From Sphingomonas sp. (GTDB lineage: Bacteria > Pseudomonadota > Alphaproteobacteria > Sphingomonadales > Sphingomonadaceae), in assembly GCA_013822915.1 (NCBI GenBank), contig PNLG01000048.1, forward strand, positions 1-7,320: DNA of 7,320 nucleotides, written 5' to 3'. Shown in pieces: positions 1 to 5,546 of this stretch (the stretch's first letter is position 1; the number at the start of each line of letters is the position of its first letter). Position numbers and translations under genes: made by a program. A model generated the notes under the pieces. It was not told the DNA's origin. It saw only the letters and a program-made list of their open reading frames with translations, and did no database searches.

Positions 1-1
1 C

Positions 2-553
2 CTCAGCGCTGAAGAGGCGGCGCTGTGGCGGCGGGTGATGGCTACCGTTCGCCCGATCAATCCCACAGCAGGGCCGGTCGAGCGCGCCGCGCCACCGCCA
101 CCGCCCAACCCGCAACGGGTCGCCACCTCAGCCATCACTCCGGCGATCCTGCATCCTCGTGCCGTGGCGACCCCGCCCAAACGCCCCGGCCCTGGCACAA
201 CGCTCGACGGCAGTTGGGACCGCAGGCTGGCGAGCGGGGCGATCGCCCCTGATTTGACCATCGACCTGCATGGCCACACGCTTGACACTGCCTATCGCGA
301 GCTTGATGCGGCGCTTGACCGCGCGATTGCGCGTGGAGATCGGTTGCTTCTGCTCATCACCGGTCGTGCGCCGCGTGCCGAGAGCGAGCGACCGCACGCG
401 CGCGGCCGGATTCGGACGGCGGTGGGGGATTGGCTGGGCGCCTCACGCCATGCCGCCCGAATCGCGGCGGTGCGGGCCGCGCATCCCCGCCACGGCGGAG
501 CAGGGGCGCTCTACATCGTTTTGCGGCGCCCGCGCGCAGGATCAAAAAATTAA
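2..553 (+). CDS. Smr-domain protein (5' partial), putative nuclease of the Smr/MutS2 C-terminal family
   Basis: The frame is open from the left edge, reading LSAEEAALWRRVMATVRPI, so the real start lies outside the window. The GTG at 35 and ATG at 38 are internal codons. The first ~75 visible residues are rich in Pro and Ala and look disordered. The Smr domain follows: the DLHG motif is encoded at 263-274, then the LLLITGR strand, the RGRIRTAVGDWL segment and the HGGAG motif (491-505) ending in a YIVLRR strand, after which the protein stops almost at once. This is the usual order of a stand-alone Smr domain. Family members cut or nick nucleic acids (MutS2 C-terminus; E. coli SmrB acts on mRNA at collided ribosomes). 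Which substrate this one uses cannot be read from the sequence. Alphaproteobacterial homologues often follow mltA and a Tim44-like gene, which would lie to the left; that is inference. The family call is secure, the function is not. Confidence 0.88.
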   Translation, partial: LSAEEAALWRRVMATVRPINPTAGPVERAAPPPPPNPQRVATSAITPAILHPRAVATPPKRPGPGTTLDGSWDRRLASGAIAPDLTIDLHGHTLDTAYRELDAALDRAIARGDRLLLLITGRAPRAESERPHARGRIRTAVGDWLGASRHAARIAAVRAAHPRHGGAGALYIVLRRPRAGSKN

Positions 554-583
554 CCTTTCGGTGGCATTTTGCAGCCCTTGTCC

Positions 584-603
584 GGACGCGCGCGTCCCTT
601 TGT
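584..603 (+). terminator. Palindrome with short T-rich tail; possible weak terminator of the Smr gene
   Basis: A perfect 14-bp inverted repeat, GGACGCGCGCGTCC (584-597), lies 30 bp after the Smr stop codon and is followed by CTTTGT. As RNA it can fold into a 5-bp GC-rich stem with a CGCG loop. The T tract is short and broken by a G, so termination would be weak. The same palindrome could instead be a protein-binding site ahead of the GGDEF-EAL gene that starts 25 bp further on. The rest of the 69-bp gap shows no clear promoter. Confidence 0.3.
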
Positions 604-622
604 CTGGAGCTGATCAATCGCG

Positions 623-2299
623 ATGGAAGGAGCTTCGCTAAAGCGCCGCGCCGTCGGGTTTGCGCTATCGGGCGGGGCGGTGGCCTTTGTCCTGGCGCTG
701 GCGGCAACCTATGACCGTCATGTCGACAGCACGAGCATCGGCCGCGCGCTGATCGCGGCGATTGTGTGCGCGGTGATGGTGTGGGCGGCGATCACGCGCA
801 GCGTGGCGGAGCGGGCAGCCGCTATCGACCAGGCGATTGTCCGTCTCGCGCAGGCGGGCCGGGGGGATTTCGATAGCCCGATCCCGCTGGAAACAAAGCA
901 GTTCGTCCCGGAACTCGCCAAGGCAATGAGCGTGTTGTTCACCCAGACCGCCGCCAATATCGACAGCGTGCACCGGCTGGCAATGTTCGATCCGGTCACC
1001 GGCCTTGCCAATCGCACCAATTTCCGGCGCAGTTGCGAACGGATGCTGATTTCGATGCCGCCCGGTGAGCTAGGCGCGCTCTTTTTCATCGATCTCGACC
1101 GGTTCAAGGCGGTGAACGATACCATGGGCCATGCGATGGGCGACATGCTGCTCGGCATGGTGGCCAATCGGTTGCGAGCTGTTGCCGACCGTGTGGTGGG
1201 CGCGTTTGACCTGCCGACCCCGCTGATTGGACGACTGGCGGGGGATGAATTTACGATGTTCTTTCAGCAATTGCCCAATCGCGACGAGGCAAATCGCATC
1301 GCGTCGGGCATCTTGTTCGCGCTTGGCGAGCCGTTTGAGCTGTTGGGGACCGAGGTGGAGATTGGCGCGTCGATCGGCATTGCGCTGCGCCCGGACCATG
1401 GCACGACGCTCACCGATTTGATGCGCGCGGCCGATGCCGCCATGTATCATGCCAAGGCTCGTGGTCGTGCGCGGGCCGAATATTTCACCGACGCGCTGGC
1501 GGCCGCGCTTGCCGATCGCGCTCAGCTCGAGTCAGATCTGCGCGTTGCGCTCGCACAGAATCAGTTCACGCTGGTGTTCCAGCCTCAGATATCATGCGCC
1601 GAGGGGCGGATCGTCGCAGCAGAGGCGCTGCTGCGCTGGCGTCACCCGACGCTAGGGCTGAAATTGCCCGGCAGTTTCATTCAGCGCGCCGAGGAAACTG
1701 GCCTGATCGTCGAAATCGGCGAATGGGTGATCGAAACCGTGGCCGATACGATCGCGCGCTGGGGCCGAATGGGGATTGAGCAGCGGCTGGCGATAAACAT
1801 CAGCCCGCGTCAGCTTGACCATGCGCATTTCTTCAGGGGTTTGCGCGATGCCATGCGCGCTGCGGGTGCCCCCGCGCGGCTGCTTGAACTTGAGATTACC
1901 GAGACGATGGCAATGCATTGCAGCGAGGAGGTGGTCGACGCGATTGCTGCACTGCGTGCCGACGGTGCCACGATCGCGATTGACGATTTCGGCACCGGCT
2001 ATTCCAACCTCGCCCGGCTGCGCGATTTGCCCGTTGACCGGGTGAAGCTGGACCGCAGCCTGATCGAGTTTATCGCCGACCGCGCGCAGGCGCGGGTGAT
2101 TGCGCAGGCCGTGATCGGTCTGATCCACGGGCTTGGTTGCGAAGCCGTGGCAGAGGGGATTGAAACGTCTGCCCAGGCCGATGTGCTGCGCGTCATCGGT
2201 TGTGACGTTATTCAGGGCTATGAAATCGCTCAGCCGATGGATGAGGATGCGTTCCTGGCGTGGGCGCGTTCGCTCCCGCGTCAGATGATCGCGGGCTGA
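623..2299 (+). CDS. Membrane-anchored GGDEF-EAL protein (cyclic-di-GMP phosphodiesterase, possible diguanylate cyclase)
   Basis: This 558-residue protein should set cyclic-di-GMP levels from the inner membrane. Two hydrophobic helices at about 12-29 and 40-58 flank a ~10-residue periplasmic loop, so there is no real external sensor domain. A HAMP-like linker follows (about 60-118). The GGDEF domain (about 119-290) has FDPVTGLANR and FFIDLDRFKAVND, but its active-site loop is AGDEF (206-210) and no RxxD inhibitory site precedes it. The EAL domain (about 298-550) has E334-A-L, N392 in INIS, LELEITE (421-427), DDFGTGYSN (D454, D455), K475 in VKLD and E511 in AEGIE, so the metal-binding and catalytic set looks complete. 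Phosphodiesterase activity is therefore likely. Cyclase activity is open, since some AGDEF proteins are active and others are not. An in-frame TGA at 611-613 bounds the start. The nearest GGAG (606-609) is 13 bp from the ATG, which is rather far. Transcription is probably its own or by read-through from the Smr gene. Confidence 0.95.
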   Translation: MEGASLKRRAVGFALSGGAVAFVLALAATYDRHVDSTSIGRALIAAIVCAVMVWAAITRSVAERAAAIDQAIVRLAQAGRGDFDSPIPLETKQFVPELAKAMSVLFTQTAANIDSVHRLAMFDPVTGLANRTNFRRSCERMLISMPPGELGALFFIDLDRFKAVNDTMGHAMGDMLLGMVANRLRAVADRVVGAFDLPTPLIGRLAGDEFTMFFQQLPNRDEANRIASGILFALGEPFELLGTEVEIGASIGIALRPDHGTTLTDLMRAADAAMYHAKARGRARAEYFTDALAAALADRAQLESDLRVALAQNQFTLVFQPQISCAEGRIVAAEALLRWRHPTLGLKLPGSFIQRAEETGLIVEIGEWVIETVADTIARWGRMGIEQRLAINISPRQLDHAHFFRGLRDAMRAAGAPARLLELEITETMAMHCSEEVVDAIAALRADGATIAIDDFGTGYSNLARLRDLPVDRVKLDRSLIEFIADRAQARVIAQAVIGLIHGLGCEAVAEGIETSAQADVLRVIGCDVIQGYEIAQPMDEDAFLAWARSLPRQMIAG

Positions 2300-3468
2300 A
2301 GCACGCGTATCAGAATATCGGCGTAAATCGCTGATAATTTATCCAAATCAGCCAGCGCTACTGCCTCATCCAGCTTGTGCATCGTTGCGTTGACCAGCCC
2401 GAATTCGACAGTCGGGCATAGAGCTGAGAGGAAGCGCGCGTCCGACGTGCCGCCGGTTGTTGAGAGTTCCGGCGCGCACCCGGTGGCTGCCTCGATAGCA
2501 GCGGCGATCAGCGCGGAAAACTCACCCGGCGGCGTTAGGAACGCCTCGCCCGAAATCTTGGCGGTGACATTCGCGCTCGGCGCATGGCGCTTTGCAATTG
2601 CCTCAATTCGCGCCGCAAGCGCCTCGCCGCGGTGCTGATCGTTGAAGCGGATTGACAGGCGCGCGCTCGCCTTGGCCGGAATGACATTGGTTGCCGGATT
2701 GCCGACGGTCAGGTCGGTGATTTCGATATTCGACGGCTGGAACCAGTCAGTTCCGGTGTCGAGCGTGATCGCCTCAATCTCCGCCAGCATCGCGACCAGC
2801 CGGGGAATCGGATTATCGGCGAGATGGGGATAGGCAACATGCCCCTGCCGCCCCTGCACCTCGATCCAGATATTGACCGACCCACGCCGCCCGATTTTTA
2901 TCATGTCGCCCAGTGCGTTGACCGAGGTTGGCTCCCCCACCAGGCACAGGTCGGGCGCAATCCCGCGCGCTGTCATCCGATCGATCAGCGCGCGGGTGCC
3001 AAACACCGCCGGGCCTTCCTCATCGCCCGTGATGATTAGGCTGATCGTGCCCGCATCGGCGGGCGTGACAGCGGCGGCGGCGACAAAGGCGGCAATCGCG
3101 CCCTTCATGTCAACCGCGCCGCGCCCGTGCAGCAATTCGCCGCGCACCTGCGGCACAAACGGATCGCTCGCCCAGCCGCTGCCCGGCGGCACCACGTCGA
3201 GATGCCCGGCAAAGGCGAAATGCCGCCCACCGCTACCCCGCACCGCGAGCAGATTTTCCACCGGCCCGTCGGGCGCCTCGCCGACCACAAAACGGTCAAC
3301 ATCAAAACCGAGCGGGATCAGCGCGGCCTCCAGCACGTCGAACACCTCGCCGCGCGCGGGAGTGATACTCTCGCACGCGATCAGCGCCTTGGCGAGCGCA
3401 ACGGGATCGCCGCTGGGCGCCAGCGCGACGGGCACGGTCAAGCGCTCATCCTGCTTTCGGCGCTTCAT
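2281..3468 (-). CDS. dapE: Succinyl-diaminopimelate desuccinylase
   Basis: DapE hydrolyses N-succinyl-LL-2,6-diaminopimelate to LL-diaminopimelate and succinate in the cytoplasm, in the succinylase route to lysine and peptidoglycan meso-diaminopimelate. It is an M20-family dinuclear zinc enzyme. Numbered from the longest ATG start, the metal and catalytic residues are present: H89 and D91 in GHLDVVPPG, D120 in GRGAVDMKG, E150 and E151 in TGDEEG, E179 in VGEPTS, and H364 in NATMHKLDE. GGTSDARF (339-346) is also typical, and the dimerisation domain lies between the two catalytic halves. The longest form has 395 residues, slightly more than the usual ~375-380. The ATG at 3468 has no good ribosome site and overlaps the GST gene by 23 bp. 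A TTG at 3441 (residue 10) has AGGA seven bases upstream and begins 4 bp after the GST stop, giving a more usual 386 residues; a GTG at 3435 is also possible. The gene probably shares a transcript with GST. Its 3' end overlaps the GGDEF-EAL gene by 19 bp on the opposite strand. Confidence 0.96.
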   Translation of the reverse strand: MKRRKQDERLTVPVALAPSGDPVALAKALIACESITPARGEVFDVLEAALIPLGFDVDRFVVGEAPDGPVENLLAVRGSGGRHFAFAGHLDVVPPGSGWASDPFVPQVRGELLHGRGAVDMKGAIAAFVAAAAVTPADAGTISLIITGDEEGPAVFGTRALIDRMTARGIAPDLCLVGEPTSVNALGDMIKIGRRGSVNIWIEVQGRQGHVAYPHLADNPIPRLVAMLAEIEAITLDTGTDWFQPSNIEITDLTVGNPATNVIPAKASARLSIRFNDQHRGEALAARIEAIAKRHAPSANVTAKISGEAFLTPPGEFSALIAAAIEAATGCAPELSTTGGTSDARFLSALCPTVEFGLVNATMHKLDEAVALADLDKLSAIYADILIRVLQPAII

Positions 3469-4114
3469 AGTGCTCGATCACCCATTGCTCTTCTTGCGCG
3501 GCGGCGATCCAGTCCTGCATGAAGGGGTGGCGAAGCACAGTGTCGATATACGCCGAGGCAAAGCGCCCAACCGGCAGCGAATAGGTGATGATGCGCGTGC
3601 AGACTGGCGCAAACATGACGTCCACCGCGCCGAACGCACCGAACAGGAACGCGCCATCGCCGCCGAACCGCGCGCGCGCCTGTGCCCATAATTCCATGAT
3701 CCGGTTCAGCTCGGCCACGACATCGTCGTCGGGCGGCACCACCGGGAATGTTTGGCGGGTGTTCATGCTGTGCTTGCGGCGCAACGCGGCAAAGCCCGAA
3801 TGCATTTCGGCCACCATCGAATAGGCCATGGCGCGCGCGGTCCGGTCGCTCGGCCAGAATTTCTCGCCGCCGGTCAAATCGTCGAGATAGGTGATGATAG
3901 CCAGCGAATCCCATACCGCCACATCGCCATCCCACAGGATCGGCACCTTGCCGCGGGAGGGGACGAGGTCGTTGCGCTCACGCCGCTGTTCCCAGTCGGC
4001 ATCGTAAAGCGGGACCACCACTTCCTCAAACGCAAGCCCCGATTGCTTGCACGCCAGCCAGCCGCGCAGCGACCAGGATGAATAGGCCTTGTTGCCGATA
4101 ATGAGCTTTAGCAT
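3446..4114 (-). CDS. Glutathione S-transferase family protein
   Basis: This is a 222-residue cytosolic protein with the two-domain GST fold. The thioredoxin-like N-terminal domain (about 1-80) begins MLKLIIGNKAYSSWSLRGWL. The SSWS segment (12-15) is where the catalytic Ser sits in Ser-type bacterial GSTs, KVPIL (56-60) contains the cis-Pro, and D69-S70 is the glutathione-contacting Asp/Glu-Ser pair. The helical C-terminal domain (about 88-215) contains AVDVMFAPV (163-171), the position of the conserved N-capping segment of this fold. Glutathione conjugation or another thiol-dependent reaction is likely; the substrate is unknown. The frame stays open upstream to 4393, but that part is antisense to the isomerase gene, lacks GST similarity and is Thr/Ala/Arg-rich, so the ATG at 4114 is chosen. 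No Shine-Dalgarno precedes it; see the candidate promoter at 4121-4149. It lies immediately upstream of dapE on the same strand and is probably cotranscribed with it. Confidence 0.93.
   Translation of the reverse strand: MLKLIIGNKAYSSWSLRGWLACKQSGLAFEEVVVPLYDADWEQRRERNDLVPSRGKVPILWDGDVAVWDSLAIITYLDDLTGGEKFWPSDRTARAMAYSMVAEMHSGFAALRRKHSMNTRQTFPVVPPDDDVVAELNRIMELWAQARARFGGDGAFLFGAFGAVDVMFAPVCTRIITYSLPVGRFASAYIDTVLRHPFMQDWIAAAQEEQWVIEHYEAPKAG
3449..3452 (-). promoter_or_regulatory. Candidate ribosome binding site for an internal dapE start
   Basis: On the minus strand AGGA overlaps the last sense codons of the GST gene, just before its TGA stop (3446-3448). Seven bases separate it from the in-frame TTG at 3441-3439. 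The ATG at 3468 has no comparable site. This favours a shorter DapE, translated by ribosomes ending the GST gene. Confidence 0.4.
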
Positions 4115-4120
4115 GATGCG

Positions 4121-4149
4121 GGGATAGCCGGGCCCTGCGTGTGCGGCAA
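4121..4149 (-). promoter_or_regulatory. Candidate sigma-70-type promoter for GST-dapE, possibly leaderless
   Basis: On the minus strand TTGCCG (4149-4144) and TATCCC (4126-4121) are 17 bp apart. Extended to GCTATCCC, the -10 part also resembles the Caulobacter housekeeping form GCTANAWC, at a 14-bp spacing from TTGCCGC. Only six bases separate the -10 box from the GST ATG at 4114, so transcription would begin at or next to the start codon. That fits the absence of a ribosome binding site there. The -10 match is only partial (TAT plus three mismatches), so this is a candidate, not a demonstrated promoter. Confidence 0.3.
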
Positions 4150-4190
4150 CCGATCTTGCGCGGGTTGCGGGCCGAGTTGGACTGATTTGG

Positions 4191-4877
4191 ATGGAGTATC
4201 GCGTGTTGGCGGGGTGGCGTGCTGTGGTGAGGCGAGTGGTGCTGGCGGTGATGTTGGGGCTGGGGCTGGTGCTGGCGGCGTCGCCCGCCACGGCGCGGCG
4301 GGGCAGCGGCGTGGTGCGGGTGCGGATCGACACGACGCTGGGCGCGATCACGGTGGCGGTCAATGAGCGTGCTGCACCCGCGACGGCGGCCAATTTCCTC
4401 GCCTATGTCGATGATGGCCGCTTTGACGGCACCAATTTTTACCGCGCTGCCCAGCGTAAGGCCGACCCGCGCTTTGGTTTTGTGCAAGGCGGGATTCAGA
4501 CCGACGCGCGCCGCATTCTGCCGCCCTTCGCGTTTGAGGGGACAGGCAAGACCGGCCTGCGCCACGTCGACGGCGCGATTTCGATGGCGCGCCACGACGA
4601 TCCGAAATCGGCCGGCGGGAACTATTTTATCTGCGTCGGGCCGATCCCGTCGCTGGACGCGAGCGCGACCTCGCGCGGCTATGCGGTGTTTGGCCGGGTG
4701 GTGGCGGGGATGGACGTGGTGCGGCGCATTCTGGCCGCCCCCACCCGCGGTGGGAGCGAGGTGACACGCGGACAGATGCTCACCAATCCGGTGCGGGTGA
4801 TCCGCATGGTTCGGCTGAACGGCGTGGCAAAGCCAACCGTGCGCCCGCGCCAATGGCTGGAGAAAATCCCGCGTTAG
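4191..4877 (+). CDS. Exported cyclophilin-type peptidylprolyl cis-trans isomerase
   Basis: The protein (228 residues from the ATG) catalyses cis-trans isomerisation of Xaa-Pro bonds and should act in the periplasm. A basic start (RAVVRR), a hydrophobic core (about 16-30) and ASPATA just before residue 36 form a signal peptide, probably cleaved after the last Ala. The cyclophilin domain runs from about 41 to 208: GAITVAVNERAAPATAANFL, then FYR (83-85) with R85 at the catalytic Arg position, FVQGG (97-101), ISMAR (130-134), GGNYFI (142-147) in place of the usual SQFFI, and FGRVVAGMDVVRRI (167-180). The Trp and His of the human active site are not evident, as in many bacterial cyclophilins. The ATG at 4191 has no ribosome site. 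A GTG at 4203 has GGAG six bases upstream and gives a 224-residue precursor with a more typical signal peptide; both leave the same mature protein. It is divergent from GST and ends 9 bp from the end of engB. Confidence 0.93.
   Translation: MEYRVLAGWRAVVRRVVLAVMLGLGLVLAASPATARRGSGVVRVRIDTTLGAITVAVNERAAPATAANFLAYVDDGRFDGTNFYRAAQRKADPRFGFVQGGIQTDARRILPPFAFEGTGKTGLRHVDGAISMARHDDPKSAGGNYFICVGPIPSLDASATSRGYAVFGRVVAGMDVVRRILAAPTRGGSEVTRGQMLTNPVRVIRMVRLNGVAKPTVRPRQWLEKIPR
4193..4196 (+). promoter_or_regulatory. Candidate ribosome binding site for the isomerase GTG start
   Basis: GGAG lies six bases before the in-frame GTG at 4203-4205. It overlaps the first codons of the longer ATG-initiated frame, which has nothing similar upstream. 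This points to GTG 4203 as the true start. Confidence 0.4.
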
Positions 4878-4886
4878 GGGCGGGGG

Positions 4887-5546
4887 CTAACCAATCGCCT
4901 CAACCACGGCGGCGCGCAGCTCGGCAATGCCAAGCCCCGTCTCGCTGGACGTCGCCAGGATGTCAGGATGTGCGGCGGGGTGTTTGCGTGCCTCAGCAGC
5001 GGTAGCGGCTTGCACGGTGGCCAGCTCGGTGGGCTTGATCTTGTCCGCTTTGGTCAGCACCAGCCGGTAGCTGACCGCCGCTTTGTCGAGCATCTCAAGT
5101 ATGTCCATATCGACATCCTTCAGCCCGTGGCGCGCATCGACCAGCACCAATGTCCGTTTCAGCACTTGGCGACCGCGCAGGAAATCATTGATCAGGAAGC
5201 GCCATTTCTTGACCACATCCTTGGGCGCCTTGGCAAAGCCATAGCCGGGCATGTCGACGAGGCGAAACTGAAGCGGCGCGCCGATGTCAAAGAAGTTCAA
5301 CTCCTGCGTGCGTCCCGGTGTGTTCGAGGTGCGCGCCAGCCCGTTGCGCCCGGTCAGCGCGTTGAGCAGCGACGATTTCCCGACATTCGACCGCCCGGCA
5401 AAGGCGATTTCGGGCACATCGGGGCTGGGCAAATGGTCGAGCGCGGGCGCCGATTTCAAAAACGCGATCGGCCCGGCAAACAGCTTGCGCGCGGCCTCGA
5501 CCGCGTCCGGGCCGAGCGGATTTTCGTCGGCGACATCGGGCGTCAC
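4887..5546 (-). CDS. engB: Ribosome biogenesis GTP-binding protein EngB/YsxC/YihA
   Basis: EngB is a small cytosolic GTPase of the TrmE-Era-EngA-EngB family needed for assembly of the large ribosomal subunit. The 219-residue product, numbered from GTG 5546, has all G motifs in order: G1 GRSNVGKSS (51-59), G2 TPGRTQ (76-81), G3 DMPG (98-101) followed by YGFAKAP, G4 TKAD (165-168) and G5 SSETG (200-204). Length and motif spacing fit the family (about 195-220). The frame is open a further 44 codons upstream, but those codons lie inside yidC and have no EngB similarity. The GTG forms a GTGA overlap with the yidC stop, and no other ATG or GTG occurs before the conserved domain. No independent Shine-Dalgarno is evident, so translation is probably coupled to yidC. 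Asp-Met-Pro-Gly replaces the common Asp-Leu-Pro-Gly, a conservative change. Confidence 0.95.
   Translation of the reverse strand: MTPDVADENPLGPDAVEAARKLFAGPIAFLKSAPALDHLPSPDVPEIAFAGRSNVGKSSLLNALTGRNGLARTSNTPGRTQELNFFDIGAPLQFRLVDMPGYGFAKAPKDVVKKWRFLINDFLRGRQVLKRTLVLVDARHGLKDVDMDILEMLDKAAVSYRLVLTKADKIKPTELATVQAATAAEARKHPAAHPDILATSSETGLGIAELRAAVVEAIG

Noticed and set aside
35..40. GTG 35 or ATG 38 as the start of the Smr gene
   Set aside because: The same frame is open to the window edge with sensible protein sequence (LSAEEAALWRR), so the gene starts further upstream.
2873..3691. 272-codon plus-strand open frame across dapE and GST
   Set aside because: Ser/Pro/Arg/Ala-rich, spans two secure genes on the other strand and shows no domain; a shadow frame.
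4150..4190. A plus-strand promoter for the isomerase in the divergent gap
   Set aside because: TTGCGC and TTGCGG occur, but no acceptable -10 box stands at the right distance from either.
4115..4393. N-terminal extension of the GST frame to 4393
   Set aside because: The extension lies antisense to the isomerase gene and is low-complexity, while the GST fold starts exactly at the ATG at 4114.
4026..4853. 275-codon minus-strand open frame antisense to the isomerase
   Set aside because: Extremely rich in His, Arg and Pro, and its downstream end runs into the GST 5' region in another frame; no domain seen.
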